Origin: Buttiauxella agrestis | GTDB taxonomy: Bacteria > Pseudomonadota > Gammaproteobacteria > Enterobacterales > Enterobacteriaceae | NCBI RefSeq assembly: GCF_900446255.1 | Contig: NZ_UIGI01000001.1 | Coordinates: 3,870,763-3,934,762, forward strand | Direction: 5' to 3' | Length of the DNA stretch: 64,000 nucleotides | Part shown: positions 50,842-63,968 of the stretch, in pieces | Numbering within the stretch: the first letter of the stretch is position 1 | How the letters are laid out: the number at the start of each line of letters is the position of its first letter | The notes under the pieces: generated by a model | What the model was told of the DNA's origin: nothing | Database searches by the model: none | The model's input: only the letters and a program-made list of their open reading frames with translations | Position numbers and translations under genes: made by a program

Positions 50842-51463
50842 TTAATAACTGGTTGGCAAACGACCCACCGACTTCAGCTTACCTTTCTCCATCTCAATAT
50901 AGTTTCCTTTGCGTAGCGCAGATAATATTTCCGCAATGACTGACCGTGATATTTTTGTTCTTTTTTGTATAAAGTTAATCACGCCTGTACGGGCTCGAAG
51001 ATCGGAACTCCATGAATTCATCAAGAGTAAAGTGGCTCGAATTTGTGAATAAGTAGTCGCTCCGACGAAGTTAGCGTCACGCTGCTCAAGGCTGCGTAAA
51101 AGATATGTTGTCCAGTGACATGCTTGTTGCCATAATTTATTTTTTTCTATTGCCTCAAAAGCCTGAGTTACTGGAAGGGAAAAACCCTGACAATCAGTTT
51201 GAGTTGTTATGCGATATTCAATATGAGACTTATGAAATACATTCGCTAAACCGATTAATGTTGGTGCAGAAACAAGCTCCATCAAAACATCATCTTTTTC
51301 TCTATGTAATATAATACTCCCCTCACTAAAAAACCAAATTAATGGTTCGCCTTTTTCATTGAACATACTAAATTCACTGTCCGCTGGCACGGTAAACTTC
51401 TTGCCAACCCCCACCAACCTGCTGCGAATAATTTCGCAGCTGGGTTAATGGTTTTGTATACAT
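50842..51463 (-). pseudogene. yaiV: YaiV (IprA-type) regulator, frameshifted near its start
   Basis: The main frame (51417-50842, 191 codons from a TTG) encodes a cyclic-nucleotide-binding-like domain and a C-terminal winged helix (TKISRSVIAEILSALRKGNYIEMEKGKLKSVGRLP), as in the YaiV/IprA family. The better start is the ATG at 51463 with AAAGGAAT upstream (MYTKPLTQLRNYSQQVGG), but this frame is one base out of step at a run of five G on the minus strand (51408-51412). Removing one G gives a 206-residue protein, almost exactly the E. coli YaiV length (207). Neighbour ampH fits. The indel may be a sequencing error. Confidence 0.75.
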
Positions 51464-51498
51464 AATAGATATTCCTTTATTCTGGGAAGGGGTTAATA

Positions 51499-51529
51499 AA
51501 ATGCCTGTCACTATTAGAGACAGGCATTT
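51499..51529 (-). terminator. Terminator after the autotransporter gene
   Basis: On the minus strand AATGCCTGTC pairs with GACAGGCATT, followed by TTATTAA. It lies between the autotransporter stop and yaiV. Confidence 0.75.
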
Positions 51530-51613
51530 ATTATAAACATTTAACTCAGATTAGATATAATATTAATGAGGCGCAAGAAATTATATCTTTAGAACTAAGC
51601 TATTTCTATATTA

Positions 51614-54454
<2,841 letters not shown>

Positions 54455-54821
54455 TTGTCATCCCTCCTAAGGGATTTAATCTTATGTTGGTCCATCAATA
54501 ATCAATGCAGTAAGCAGTAGTCACTAATACAAGTAGCTGTATTAGCGGGTAGGATTATTATGTGGCAAGGGCAAATCGTTCAATTAATTTATTAATTAAG
54601 TACGAAAACAGACTAATAACCCAATGCAAGTGACAAAATGAAAATAGACAACCTCATAAATAACTGCACTTATTTTCCTGAAATCTAGAAACATATAAAT
54701 AATCTATTATTTATATGTGGCAATTAAATTAATTGGAATAAATGAAACGACAATTGAGATGTATATTTTTATAAAATACATTAATTTCAAGAAGGATGGG
54801 TAGCAAACGTAATTATTGAAA
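54455..54821. other. AT-rich region upstream of the autotransporter
   Basis: A notably AT-rich gap with no open frame, tRNA or known repeat. It contains the autotransporter promoter region and ends at the proBA terminator. E. coli has thrW (tRNA-Thr) beyond proA; none was found here. Confidence 0.6.
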
Positions 54822-54874
54822 TAAAAACAGGTAATACATCATCTTATAATTTCCAGATTTAGATGCATTACCTG
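54822..54874 (-). terminator. proBA terminator with long stem
   Basis: On the minus strand CAGGTAATGCATC pairs with GATGTATTACCTG (12 of 13 Watson-Crick, one G-U) around a loop of about 20 bases, followed by TTTTTATTTC. It lies just past the proA stop. Confidence 0.75.
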
Positions 54875-54882
54875 TATATAAA

Positions 54883-56136
54883 TTAAGCGCGGATAGTATC
54901 GTCGCCGAAACCGATCCATTTGTATGTCGTCAAAGCTTCAAGTCCCATCGGGCCACGAGCATGAAGTTTCTGTGTACTCACAGCCACTTCCGCACCCAGT
55001 CCAAACTGGCCGCCATCGGTGAAACGAGTTGAAGCGTTCACATACACTGCTGAAGAATCAACTTCATTCACAAAACGATTTGCATGGCTTAACGTACGCG
55101 TCAGGATCGCATCGGAATGCTGTGTGCCATGCTCGCGAATATGTTCAATCGCGCCATCTATATCTGCAACGACTTTCACATTCAGATGCAACGACAACCA
55201 TTCGTCGTCATAATTTTCTGCTTTCACCGGAACCACTTCTACAGGGCCATTTTGCAAAACAGGCAAAGATTTTTCATCCGCATGTAGTGTGACACCGGAT
55301 TTTGCCATTTGCTGACTTAATACCGGCAAGAACGCCCCGGCAATGCCCTGATGTACCAACAACGTTTCAACCGTATTACAGGTGCTCGGGCGCTGTGTTT
55401 TCGCATTAACGATGATATTGAGTGCTGGAGTAAATTCAGCGCTTTCATCAACAAAAATATGGCAAACACCTATACCGCCAGTGATGACTGGAATAGTGGA
55501 TTGTTCGCGGCAAAGTTTATGCAGACCCGCCCCACCGCGTGGAATCAGCATATCGATGTACTTATCCATACGCAGCAATTCGTTCACCAAAGCACGATCC
55601 GGGCTTTCAATTGCCTGCACCGCAGCTGCGGGTAATCCACATTCTGTCAGCGCTTGCTGAATCACTTTTACCGTTGCGGCATTTGTGCGCCACGTTTCTT
55701 TCCCGCCACGCAGAATCGCCGCATTACCTGTTTTCAGGCACAACGAGGCAACATCAACAGTCACGTTAGGGCGAGCTTCATAAATCACGCCAACCACGCC
55801 TAAGGGCACGCGACGACGCTCGAGGCGCAGGCCGCTGTCCAGTAGACCGCCATCAATAACCTGGCCTACAGGATCGGCTAAATTGCATACCTGGCGGACA
55901 TCATCAGCAATGCTTTTTAATCGCGCCGGTGTCAGTTGCAGGCGATCAAGCATCGCTTCGCTTAAGCCGTTTGCTTTTGCTTCCACCAAATCCTGCTCAT
56001 TGGCAGTTAAAATGCTTTCTGCTTGTTCCTCTAAATAATCTGCGATTTTTTCCAGCGCGCGGTTTTTTTCGCGGCTAGAGAGCAGTGCCATCTGATAAGA
56101 GGCGGCTTTGGCTGCTTTGCCCATTTGTTCCAGCAT
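54883..56136 (-). CDS. proA: ProA, glutamate-5-semialdehyde dehydrogenase
   Basis: 417-residue enzyme reducing gamma-glutamyl phosphate to the semialdehyde in proline synthesis. The catalytic Cys lies in [36 protein letters not shown] and [26 protein letters not shown] are also present. The start at 56136 (MLEQMGK) fits E. coli length (417); the upstream frame adds seven residues. It lies 10 bases after proB. Confidence 0.97.
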   Translation of the reverse strand: MLEQMGKAAKAASYQMALLSSREKNRALEKIADYLEEQAESILTANEQDLVEAKANGLSEAMLDRLQLTPARLKSIADDVRQVCNLADPVGQVIDGGLLDSGLRLERRRVPLGVVGVIYEARPNVTVDVASLCLKTGNAAILRGGKETWRTNAATVKVIQQALTECGLPAAAVQAIESPDRALVNELLRMDKYIDMLIPRGGAGLHKLCREQSTIPVITGGIGVCHIFVDESAEFTPALNIIVNAKTQRPSTCNTVETLLVHQGIAGAFLPVLSQQMAKSGVTLHADEKSLPVLQNGPVEVVPVKAENYDDEWLSLHLNVKVVADIDGAIEHIREHGTQHSDAILTRTLSHANRFVNEVDSSAVYVNASTRFTDGGQFGLGAEVAVSTQKLHARGPMGLEALTTYKWIGFGDDTIRA

Positions 56137-56146
56137 TGCCAGCTCC

Positions 56147-57250
56147 TTAGTTAACAATCATGTCATCACGATGAACGGCGACCGGGCCATATTCATAACC
56201 CAGGATTTCATCGATTTGTTGAGAGTGGTGGCCCGCAATACGACGCAAAGCATCGCTATTATAGCGGCATACACCGTGGGCAATATCACGCCCTTCCAGG
56301 CTGCGGATACGGATAACTTCCCCACGTGAAAAGTTGCCTTTTACACTCTTAATACCTTTTGGCAGCAAAGAACTACCGCGTTCAAGAATCGCGGCCAGTG
56401 CTCCGTCATCAACGGTAATTTCACCCGCAGGAGGCGCACCAAAAATCCAACGCTTACGGTTCTCAAGCGGTGATTGCTGCGCATGGAAACGGGTTCCGAC
56501 AGGAACGCCTGCCATCACATCACCAATAACACCGGGTTTACTACCTGCTGCAATCACAACATCGATACCGGCACGGCAAGCAACATCCGCAGCTTGCAGT
56601 TTCGTACCCATTCCGCCAGTTCCGAGGCCGGAAACACTGTCGCCAGCGATGGCACGCAATGCGTCATCAATACCGTGGACTTCTTTGATTAATTCAGCAG
56701 TTGGATTATTGCGCGGGTCAGCAGTAAACAGGCCTTGTTGATCCGTCAGCAACAACAGCTTATCAGCCCCCGCCAGGATCGCGGCCAGCGCGGAAAGGTT
56801 ATCGTTATCACCGACTTTTATTTCTGCTGTTGCGACAGCGTCGTTTTCGTTGATTACCGGCACGATATTGTTATCAAGCAGCGCACGAAGGGTGTCACGA
56901 GCGTTCAGGAAGCGTTCGCGATCTTCCATATCAGCACGTGTCAGGAGCATTTGCCCGACATGAATGCCGTAGATAGAAAAAAGCTGTTCCCAAAGTTGAA
57001 TCAGCCTGCTTTGCCCTACCGCCGCAAGCAGTTGCTTAGAGGCGATGGTTGCAGGGAGTTCGGGGTATCCCAAATGCTCGCGCCCCGCGGCAATCGCCCC
57101 GGAGGTGACAATAACAATACGATGCCCTGAGGCATGGAGTTGTGCGCACTGACGCACCAGCTCAACGATATGAGCCCGATTCAGGCGGCGTGAGCCACCG
57201 GTTAATACGCTAGTGCCTAGTTTAACCACCAGCGTCTGGCTGTCACTCAT
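56147..57250 (-). CDS. proB: ProB, glutamate 5-kinase
   Basis: 367-residue enzyme of the first step of proline synthesis, feedback-inhibited by proline. The amino acid kinase domain (1-260) contains [29 protein letters not shown] and [15 protein letters not shown]; a PUA domain follows (about 275-360). It is the first gene of proBA and divergent from phoE. Confidence 0.97.
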   Translation of the reverse strand: MSDSQTLVVKLGTSVLTGGSRRLNRAHIVELVRQCAQLHASGHRIVIVTSGAIAAGREHLGYPELPATIASKQLLAAVGQSRLIQLWEQLFSIYGIHVGQMLLTRADMEDRERFLNARDTLRALLDNNIVPVINENDAVATAEIKVGDNDNLSALAAILAGADKLLLLTDQQGLFTADPRNNPTAELIKEVHGIDDALRAIAGDSVSGLGTGGMGTKLQAADVACRAGIDVVIAAGSKPGVIGDVMAGVPVGTRFHAQQSPLENRKRWIFGAPPAGEITVDDGALAAILERGSSLLPKGIKSVKGNFSRGEVIRIRSLEGRDIAHGVCRYNSDALRRIAGHHSQQIDEILGYEYGPVAVHRDDMIVN

Positions 57251-57283
57251 GATTCTCTGCCGTTTAAACGAAATTGGAAAAAT

Positions 57284-57409
57284 TATACTCTAAATACTTC
57301 GAGTTACAGGTAGGCGGCAAGAGATTGAATCCCCTGGAGCTTACTTAAGTAAGTGACGGGGGTGAAAGAATGCAGCCAACGACCCTGTAGCTTGAAGCAT
57401 GACGAGTAA
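57284..57409. repeat. ERIC element
   Basis: Second copy of the enterobacterial ERIC repeat, with AATCCCCTGGAGCTTAC and AAGTAAGTGACGGGGGTG in its centre, flanked by TACTC and GAGTA. It resembles the copy at 49143-49267 and lies close to the proB start. Confidence 0.92.
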
Positions 57410-57510
57410 AATGTCAGATGACGTTGTAACAGGAGTCATGCGGCTTGCCAACTGTCCCGGCAAGGAAAACAGCGAAGTTTGCGTAAAGGACTGAGTAACG
57501 TAGCGGCAAA

Positions 57511-57530
57511 ATTTGACATATTTATGACAA
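57511..57530 (-). promoter_or_regulatory. Inverted Pho-box-like site upstream of phoE
   Basis: On the minus strand TTGTCATAAATATGTCAAAT resembles the PhoB consensus (CTGTCATAAATCTGTCA). It lies about 38 bases upstream of the direct Pho box and points toward proB. Confidence 0.55.
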
Positions 57531-57567
57531 TTAAAATTTATTACTTTTATTTAAACTTTATCTTACT

Positions 57568-57589
57568 CTGTCATAAATCTTTCATCTCA
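57568..57589 (+). promoter_or_regulatory. Pho box of phoE
   Basis: CTGTCATAAAT followed by CTTTCATCTCA forms two 11-base direct repeats of the PhoB-binding consensus about 80 bases before the phoE start. Phosphate-starvation induction is expected. Confidence 0.82.
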
Positions 57590-57667
57590 AAACGATAAAA
57601 CTCTCTGCGTTTTTTAACGGGATATTTCCCGATTAAATTTAGCGCGTAAACACTATTGGGATGAAAA

Positions 57668-58720
57668 ATGAAAAAGACCACTCTGGCATTAATGGTATTG
57701 GGCATTGTTGCATCAGCATCTTCTCAGGCTGCGGAAATATATAATAAAGATGGCAACAAGCTTAATGTCTATGGAAAAGTCAAAGCGATGCATTATTTAA
57801 GCGCTGACAACACTAAGGATGGCGACCAGACCTATGTTCGCTTCGGTTTTAAAGGGGAAACTCAGATCAATGATCAATTAACTGGTTATGGTCAATGGGA
57901 AGCTGAGTTTTCAGGAAATAAAGACGAAGGCAGTTCCACCACGAAAACGCGTTATGCTTTTGCTGGTGTGAAATATGCTAATTTCGGTTCATTTGATTAT
58001 GGCCGTAGTCTTGGTGCGTTGTATGACGTAGAAGCCTGGACCGATATGTTCCCGGAATTTGGCGGTGACTCTTCGGCCAGAACAGATAACTTTATGACTA
58101 AACGTGCATCAGGCCTGGCAACGTTCCGCAGCACAGATTTCTTTGGTGCGGTAGATGGCCTGAACATGACTCTGCAATATCAGGGCAAAAACGAAAACCG
58201 TGACGTCTCTAAGCAGAATGGCGATGGTTTCGGCACCGCTCTGACATACGATTTTGGCGGCAGTGATTTCCAACTGGGCGGCGCATATACCACGTCAGAC
58301 CGAACTGACGCACAACAGGCTATGGCACGTGGTCAAGGCAATAAAGCTGATTCCTGGGCCACTGGCGTTAAATATGACGCGAATAATATTTACGTCGCAT
58401 CAATGTATTCTGAAACACGTAACATGACGCCAATTTCAGGCGGCTTTGCAAATAAAACGCAAAGTTTTGAAGCTGTAATTCAATATCAATTTGATTTTGG
58501 TCTACGTCCATCATTGGGATACGTGCAGCAGAAAGGCAAAGAAATCGAAGGAATTGGCGATGCTGATTTAGTTAAATACATTGATGTTGGCGCAACCTAT
58601 TACTTCAATAAAAATATGTCTGCTTTCGTCGATTATAAAATCAACCAACTGGATGATAATAACCCGCTGGGTATTAGCAGCGATGATATCGTCGCATTAG
58701 GCATGGTTTATCAGTTCTAG
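57668..58720 (+). CDS. phoE: PhoE, phosphate-limitation-induced outer-membrane porin
   Basis: 350-residue trimeric 16-strand porin with anion preference. The signal peptide [21 protein letters not shown] leads to the mature start [37 protein letters not shown] marks the constriction loop L3, and the protein ends MVYQF. The sequence is closer to PhoE than to OmpC/OmpF, and proB next door and the Pho box agree with this. Confidence 0.96.
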   Translation: MKKTTLALMVLGIVASASSQAAEIYNKDGNKLNVYGKVKAMHYLSADNTKDGDQTYVRFGFKGETQINDQLTGYGQWEAEFSGNKDEGSSTTKTRYAFAGVKYANFGSFDYGRSLGALYDVEAWTDMFPEFGGDSSARTDNFMTKRASGLATFRSTDFFGAVDGLNMTLQYQGKNENRDVSKQNGDGFGTALTYDFGGSDFQLGGAYTTSDRTDAQQAMARGQGNKADSWATGVKYDANNIYVASMYSETRNMTPISGGFANKTQSFEAVIQYQFDFGLRPSLGYVQQKGKEIEGIGDADLVKYIDVGATYYFNKNMSAFVDYKINQLDDNNPLGISSDDIVALGMVYQF

Positions 58721-58730
58721 TCTGTAAATA

Positions 58731-58763
58731 AAAAGCCCTTCTCATTCGAGAAGGGCTTTTTTT
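58731..58763. terminator. Bidirectional terminator between phoE and crl
   Basis: AGCCCTTCTC pairs with GAGAAGGGCT around ATTC, with AAAA before and a T7 run after. It can stop both phoE and convergent crl transcription. Confidence 0.9.
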
Positions 58764-58765
58764 GT

Positions 58766-59167
58766 TTATGCAGAAAGCTTAACCGGCTTTTCTGCAAAAT
58801 TTTCCGCTGGCACCAAATTAAGACCTAGCGTGCCGAGTAACTCTCGTAAACGTTCGTGGAAACCACGCAGTGTTAGCTCAAGTCTTTCATCCACTTCTTT
58901 GTCTTTTGCTGCCGTCTGGGTCCACTTCCCCTCTTTATCGAACAGACCAAAGTGGTAGGTGTAGGTAAATTGCTTTTCCTGCGCTTCTAATTCCATCCAC
59001 CAGCCCCAGAACTCACGCTTCTCTGGTGCAGGCTTCACATTGACACACACAGCCAGGCAATCGAAGAAGAAACGGTTATCTTCACATTGCTCTTCCCTGA
59101 TATATGGGCCAAGCGAGGCGAATTTTTTAATCAATCTACTTTTCGGGTGTCCACTCGGTAACGTCAT
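58766..59167 (-). CDS. crl: Crl, sigma-S activator
   Basis: 133-residue protein that binds RpoS and favours sigma-S holoenzyme formation, promoting curli and other stationary-phase genes. The N-terminus [25 protein letters not shown] and the [22 protein letters not shown] stretch match E. coli Crl; length is equal. It complements iraP and dgcC as part of the RpoS/biofilm functions in the window. Confidence 0.96.
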   Translation of the reverse strand: MTLPSGHPKSRLIKKFASLGPYIREEQCEDNRFFFDCLAVCVNVKPAPEKREFWGWWMELEAQEKQFTYTYHFGLFDKEGKWTQTAAKDKEVDERLELTLRGFHERLRELLGTLGLNLVPAENFAEKPVKLSA

Positions 59168-59224
59168 TGCGATCTCCTGTTGTGAAGCAACTGTTTTACC
59201 AAACCAATGAAATTTAGCAAATCA

Positions 59225-60472
59225 TTAACGTAATCTCTGCTTGATCCAACTGGTAATTTCTTTCAACGCTTTGTCAAAGTTGCGATACACCGGATTAAAC
59301 GGGATCGCCAATAACTTACCATCCGATGATGACGAAGTAATTAATCGCGAATCAATCTCTGGACTGAATGGATCGTTTTCCCAGTAACCGGATAACATCG
59401 GCGTTGGACAATGACGCCCTAATAGCCCCTGAGTTTTAAGCGAATAGCGGTTCAATTCCACGCGCAATGCGCTGTCAGACGCATCATTCATTCCCAATCG
59501 GCTTGCCAGCACATCAATATACATCTCCGGCACCTGCGCCTGGCGTGATGCATCGCTCAATAAGCTATGAACGACAGGACCTAAACACGCAACCGCCTTC
59601 AAACGAGGCGCTTCGATATACCCTAATCGCACCGCAACATTCGCGCCAAAGCGGAAACCAAACGCCGCGACACGAGTGTGATCGACCCAGGGAATGTTGG
59701 GTAATGCTTTGAGAACATGCTGGTGTAAAAGACTGGAGTCCTGAGTCAATTTCCATTTTGATGAAAACCCGACCGATGGCATATCGATGGTCAGCATTGC
59801 TATGCCCTGAGGTGCAAAATATTTCTCAAACAAGGTGTAGTAATCGCTTTGTAATGCGTCCAGGCCCCCACAAATGAGTACCGTCGGGAATGGCCCTTGC
59901 CCTTCTTTTGGAACATGGAGGAAGCCGGTAATCGCCCCACCACCAGGAATGGTAAACTCCAGCTCACGTAAACCACCAGAAAGCCGCGGAGCCGCTTCTT
60001 CGTATGCGCGATTTGCCAGAACTTGAGCCTGTTCCGCGAGCATATCGCCTTTCAGATGCGGGTACGCCGCGATGCTATAAAGATTGGCGGCCTGTAACCA
60101 GTATTTGCCGCTTTTGACTTTATCCGTTTCCTGATTGGCGCGCTGTTGCCACATCATGGCCTGCTTCGACCATTCATAGATCCAGTTGCCGCCGCGATAG
60201 CCGATCACCGTATCATACAAATCATCATTGGTTCGCTCACCCGAGTTGGCTGCAATTCTGGCCTGCACTTCAAGAATTTCACGCGCATCGACGCCACGCC
60301 AGACCCAAAGCAGGCGGTTAATCATGCGATACCAATGAGGCACTGTTGCGCCATCCAGCGCAGACTGGATAACTGGGGCAGTTTGATGATGAGCGCGACG
60401 AACTAGAGTCGACGTCTCGGGATGCTTAAATCGGGGTTTAAATAGCGTTTCGCTAAGATTGGCCTGCGACAT
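59225..60472 (-). CDS. frsA: FrsA, fermentation-respiration switch protein
   Basis: 415-residue alpha/beta-hydrolase-fold protein reported to bind the glucose PTS component IIA-Glc. The N-terminus [26 protein letters not shown] and the [19 protein letters not shown] / [27 protein letters not shown] region agree with E. coli FrsA (414). The start at 60472 was chosen over a codon five residues earlier by comparison with E. coli. Confidence 0.94.
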   Translation of the reverse strand: MSQANLSETLFKPRFKHPETSTLVRRAHHQTAPVIQSALDGATVPHWYRMINRLLWVWRGVDAREILEVQARIAANSGERTNDDLYDTVIGYRGGNWIYEWSKQAMMWQQRANQETDKVKSGKYWLQAANLYSIAAYPHLKGDMLAEQAQVLANRAYEEAAPRLSGGLRELEFTIPGGGAITGFLHVPKEGQGPFPTVLICGGLDALQSDYYTLFEKYFAPQGIAMLTIDMPSVGFSSKWKLTQDSSLLHQHVLKALPNIPWVDHTRVAAFGFRFGANVAVRLGYIEAPRLKAVACLGPVVHSLLSDASRQAQVPEMYIDVLASRLGMNDASDSALRVELNRYSLKTQGLLGRHCPTPMLSGYWENDPFSPEIDSRLITSSSSDGKLLAIPFNPVYRNFDKALKEITSWIKQRLR

Positions 60473-60538
60473 CGTTTCTGCCTCCATACAAACGTCAGGA
60501 ATGGGGCTATTGTACTCTGTCGGTGGCTAAATAACACA

Positions 60539-60560
60539 AACGCCCGGCAATGCCGGGCGT
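60539..60560 (-). terminator. gpt terminator
   Basis: On the minus strand CGCCCGGCA pairs with TGCCGGGCG, followed by TTTGTGTTATTT. It lies between the gpt stop and the frsA start. Confidence 0.7.
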
Positions 60561-60584
60561 AAATCAGTGCAAATTCTCAGGCTA

Positions 60585-61043
60585 TTAACGACCTGCTAAA
60601 GGCGGAATAAATGCAACGCCCATATCCCATGGCTGCTCAATCCAGGTATCCTGCGGGATATCGATAACATAATCGTCAACCAAAGGCTGGCCAGCAGGCT
60701 TGGCGAAGATAGTCACGAAATGCGCTTTTGGATACATTTCACGGATGGCCACCGCGGTACCGCCAGTGTCTACCAGGTCATCAATCACGATGAAGCCTTC
60801 GCCATCACCTTCAGCACGTTTCAGGACGGTCAGCTCGCGCTGGTTGTCGTGGTCATAGCTGGAGATACAAACGGTATCAACATGACGAATCCCCAGTTCA
60901 CGTGCCAGCAATGCGCCAGGAACCAGGCCGCCACGGCTAACAGCAATAATGCCTTTCCACTGTTCAGCAGGAAGCAGACGGCTTGCAAGCTTACGTGCGT
61001 GAATCTGCAACATGTCCCAGGTGACGATGTATTTTTCGCTCAT
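60585..61043 (-). CDS. gpt: Gpt, xanthine-guanine phosphoribosyltransferase
   Basis: 152-residue purine salvage enzyme converting guanine, xanthine and, less well, hypoxanthine to nucleotides. The PRPP-binding motif is [16 protein letters not shown] (about residues 84-99), and [17 protein letters not shown] is the conserved upstream loop. Length equals E. coli Gpt. It is divergent from pepD. Confidence 0.97.
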   Translation of the reverse strand: MSEKYIVTWDMLQIHARKLASRLLPAEQWKGIIAVSRGGLVPGALLARELGIRHVDTVCISSYDHDNQRELTVLKRAEGDGEGFIVIDDLVDTGGTAVAIREMYPKAHFVTIFAKPAGQPLVDDYVIDIPQDTWIEQPWDMGVAFIPPLAGR

Positions 61044-61308
61044 GTGAAATTATCCCAGCCAGTTATTAACGGCTTAAAAATGTTCAAAGGGGTTTTGGTT
61101 GCGCGAGATTATAGAGATCTGGCGCACTAAAAACCAGTGTTGCAGGCCTGTCCTTCTGGTTTTTACGTGCTTTAGGTCGTCACAACCTCAGTTATAGTGG
61201 TATTCTCAAGCCAGCGCACAATGCTTACTTGTGTTGTATTTCATTAAGTTCAATCCCGCTCTGCACGAATAAAAAATGTCAGCAGAGTCGATGTCAAGGA
61301 GACTTATC

Positions 61309-62766
61309 GTGTCTGAATTGTCTCAATTATCTCCGCAACCACTGTGGGATATTTTTGCCAAAATCTGTTCTATTCCGCACCCTTCTTATCATGAAGAGCA
61401 ACTTGCGGAACATATTCTGTCCTGGGCAAAAGAAAAAGGCCTGCATGTTGAGCGCGACCAGGTTGGCAATATCCTGATCCGTAAACCTGCAACAGCGGGT
61501 ATGGAAAACCGTAAAGCGGTTGTCCTGCAAGCTCACCTTGATATGGTGCCGCAGAAAAACAACGACACTGTCCATGATTTCACCAAAGACCCGATTCAGC
61601 CATATGTTGATGGTGAGTGGGTTAAAGCACGCGGTACGACACTGGGTGCTGATAACGGCATCGGTATGGCCTCTGCACTCGCGGTGCTGGCTGATGAGAC
61701 TGTCGCTCATGGTCCATTAGAAGTTCTGCTGACCATGACCGAGGAAGCCGGTATGGATGGCGCATTTGGCCTGCAAGCGGGCTGGCTGCAAGCTGATATT
61801 CTGATCAACACCGATTCAGAAGAAGAAGGTGAGATCTATATGGGTTGCGCAGGCGGGATTGATTTTATCTCCACGCTGCCACTGCAACGCGAAGCGGTTC
61901 CTGCGGGTTACGAAACCTACAAGCTGACCATCAAAGGCCTGAAAGGCGGCCACTCAGGTGCAGAAATTCACCTGGGTCTGGGCAATGCCAACAAATTGCT
62001 GGCGCGTTTCTTGTTCGCACATGCGGCAGAACTGGATGCACGTCTGATTGATTTGAACGGCGGCACGCTGCGTAACGCTATTCCGCGTGAAGGCTCTGCA
62101 ATTGTCGCAGTCCCTGCCGATAAAGCAGCACAATTCAAAGAGCTGGCAGCTAAGTTCCTGTCAATTCTGCAAAATGAATTGGGTGCCGTTGAGAAAAACA
62201 CCACCGTCCTGGTTGAAGCAATCACCACCGACAAAGCTGCGCTAACAGCAAAAAGTCGTGATGCTTTCATTAACCTGCTCAATGCCATGCCAAACGGTGT
62301 TATCCGTAATTCAGACGCGGTGAAAGGTGTAGTGGAAACCTCCCTGAACGTGGGTGTGGTCTCAATGACTGATGAAAGCGCAGAAATTATCTGCCTGATT
62401 CGCTCCCTGATTGATAGCGGCAAAGACTATGTGGTCGGCATGCTCGAGGCATTAGGTCAGTTGGCTGGCGCACAAAGTGTTGCCAAAGGCAGCTACCCAG
62501 GCTGGCAGCCAGACGCTGACTCCCCAGTGATGGGGCTGGTACGTGAAACTTACCAGAAGCTGTTCAACAAAACGCCAAACATCATGGTCATCCATGCCGG
62601 TCTGGAATGTGGGCTGTTCAAAAAACCTTATCCTGAGATGGACATGGTTTCTATTGGGCCGACCATTACGGGTCCACACTCCCCGGATGAACAAGTTCAT
62701 ATCGCAAGCGTAGGCCAGTACTGGATCCTGCTGACGGAATTGCTGAAAGCTATTCCAGTCAAATAA
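61309..62766 (+). CDS. pepD: PepD, aminoacyl-histidine dipeptidase (peptidase D)
   Basis: 485-residue cytosolic M20-type dipeptidase of broad specificity. Metal and catalytic motifs are visible: QAHLDMVPQ, GTTLGADNGIG, TMTEEAGMDGA and INTDSEEEGEI. The start is a GTG with AAGGAGA eight bases upstream, and this matches E. coli length (485); in-frame ATGs upstream add unrelated residues. Confidence 0.96.
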   Translation: MSELSQLSPQPLWDIFAKICSIPHPSYHEEQLAEHILSWAKEKGLHVERDQVGNILIRKPATAGMENRKAVVLQAHLDMVPQKNNDTVHDFTKDPIQPYVDGEWVKARGTTLGADNGIGMASALAVLADETVAHGPLEVLLTMTEEAGMDGAFGLQAGWLQADILINTDSEEEGEIYMGCAGGIDFISTLPLQREAVPAGYETYKLTIKGLKGGHSGAEIHLGLGNANKLLARFLFAHAAELDARLIDLNGGTLRNAIPREGSAIVAVPADKAAQFKELAAKFLSILQNELGAVEKNTTVLVEAITTDKAALTAKSRDAFINLLNAMPNGVIRNSDAVKGVVETSLNVGVVSMTDESAEIICLIRSLIDSGKDYVVGMLEALGQLAGAQSVAKGSYPGWQPDADSPVMGLVRETYQKLFNKTPNIMVIHAGLECGLFKKPYPEMDMVSIGPTITGPHSPDEQVHIASVGQYWILLTELLKAIPVK

Positions 62767-62785
62767 GCGGAATAAAGATGCTTTC

Positions 62786-62811
62786 AAACCCTCTCAATGA
62801 GAGGGTTTTTT
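62786..62811 (+). terminator. pepD intrinsic terminator
   Basis: AAACCCTCTC pairs with GAGAGGGTTT, followed by TTTTA. It ends just at the dinB stop on the other strand. Confidence 0.85.
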
Positions 62812-63865
62812 ATAGCCCCAGAACCAGTTGGCGCTCCATCTGCGGGTCCAGCAAAGTCACATGCAGCCCCACCAACCTGACTCCCCGCCCTCCCCGCCGC
62901 TCTTCCCAAGTTTGCTTCGCGGTAGCGATTAAATCGGCTTTATTCAACTGAGGCCAGACATGTTCCTGAGTGGTTTGCTGGAAATCATTAAACTTGAGTT
63001 TGATACCCTGCCGGGCAATCAATAAATCAGGCTTCACCTTTATCAGCCGCCGCTCCAGCTCCGAATAAAGTTGTTCAATAATGGCCTCACACTCACGCCA
63101 TTCATGAATATCTTCGGCCAGCGTTTTCTCAACACCTACCGATTTGCGCTGGCGATCATTGTTAATTTCACGCTCATCAATACCCTGGCTTCGCTCCCAA
63201 AGTACCCGCCCGAACTTACCAAAGCGTTTGAGCAAAGACGCTAAATCCGTTTTCTGTACATCGGCACACGTCCGCAAGCCCAGGCTTTCCAGTTTTCCCG
63301 CAGTCACTTTGCCAACACCTGGAATTTTGCCAAGCGGCAAAGTTTGCAAAAACGCAGGGATTTCTTCTGGAGTGATGACGTATTGCCCGTCGGGCTTATT
63401 AAGATCTGATGCTATTTTCGCGAGAAATTTAACCGGAGCGATCCCCGCTGAAGCGGTGAGATTAAGTTCATCTGAAATGGTCTGGCGAATTTCTTTCGCC
63501 ATAAGAGTGGCCGAACCGTGACAGTTCAGGCTATCGGTCACATCCAGATAGGCTTCATCCAGAGACAGAGGTTCAATAAGCGTGGTGTAGCGGCTAAATA
63601 TTTCACGGATATGGTTGGATGCTTCTTTGTAGGCGTCAAAGCGCCCAGGCAAAAGCGTCAGATGCGGGCACAATTTGAGTGCCATGGCGGTCGACATTGC
63701 GCTGTGCACGCCAAATTTACGTGCTGGATAATTTGCTGTGCTGATAACCCCGCGCCGCTGCGCACTGCCACCGATAGCCAATGGAATATCCCGCAAGCTC
63801 GGGTTATCACGCATCTCAACGGCTGCAAAAAAGCAGTCCATATCAACATGAATGATTTTACGCAT
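62810..63865 (-). CDS. dinB: DinB, DNA polymerase IV
   Basis: 351-residue Y-family translesion polymerase. Catalytic motifs are [14 protein letters not shown] at the N-terminus and [10 protein letters not shown] near residue 103; the thumb and little-finger domains follow, and the C-terminal QLVLGL is the beta-clamp binding motif. Length equals E. coli DinB. A LexA box lies just upstream, so SOS control is expected. Confidence 0.97.
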   Translation of the reverse strand: MRKIIHVDMDCFFAAVEMRDNPSLRDIPLAIGGSAQRRGVISTANYPARKFGVHSAMSTAMALKLCPHLTLLPGRFDAYKEASNHIREIFSRYTTLIEPLSLDEAYLDVTDSLNCHGSATLMAKEIRQTISDELNLTASAGIAPVKFLAKIASDLNKPDGQYVITPEEIPAFLQTLPLGKIPGVGKVTAGKLESLGLRTCADVQKTDLASLLKRFGKFGRVLWERSQGIDEREINNDRQRKSVGVEKTLAEDIHEWRECEAIIEQLYSELERRLIKVKPDLLIARQGIKLKFNDFQQTTQEHVWPQLNKADLIATAKQTWEERRGGRGVRLVGLHVTLLDPQMERQLVLGL

Positions 63866-63888
63866 ACTTTTTCACACCAGTTTCGATA

Positions 63889-63904
63889 CTGGATAAGTAT
63901 ACAG
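63889..63904 (-). promoter_or_regulatory. LexA box upstream of dinB
   Basis: CTGGATAAGTATACAG (CTGTATACTTATCCAG on the minus strand) matches the SOS box CTG-N10-CAG with the usual AT-rich centre. It lies about 25 bases before the dinB start. Confidence 0.85.
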
Positions 63905-63934
63905 TTAAACTATAATTGAGGGAAGTCAGAAAGA

Positions 63935-63960
63935 AAACCTCCCGCAGATGCAGGAGGTTT
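63935..63960 (-). terminator. Terminator of a minus-strand gene entering from the right edge
   Basis: AAACCTCC pairs with GGAGGTTT; on the minus strand it is followed by TTTTCTTT. It lies upstream of the dinB promoter and so belongs to a preceding gene. Confidence 0.65.
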
Positions 63961-63968
63961 CAGAAGGC

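Larger units (their letters stand above)
57251..57667. other. proB-phoE intergenic region
   Basis: This 417-base gap holds an ERIC element (57284-57409), an inverted Pho box (57511-57530) and a direct Pho box (57568-57589). No gene is visible. It must contain the divergent proB and phoE promoters. Confidence 0.7.

Noticed and set aside
54455-54882. tRNA-Thr (thrW) or phage attachment site beside proA
   Set aside because: E. coli carries thrW here, but no cloverleaf, CCA-adjacent stem or integrase was found in this AT-rich gap.
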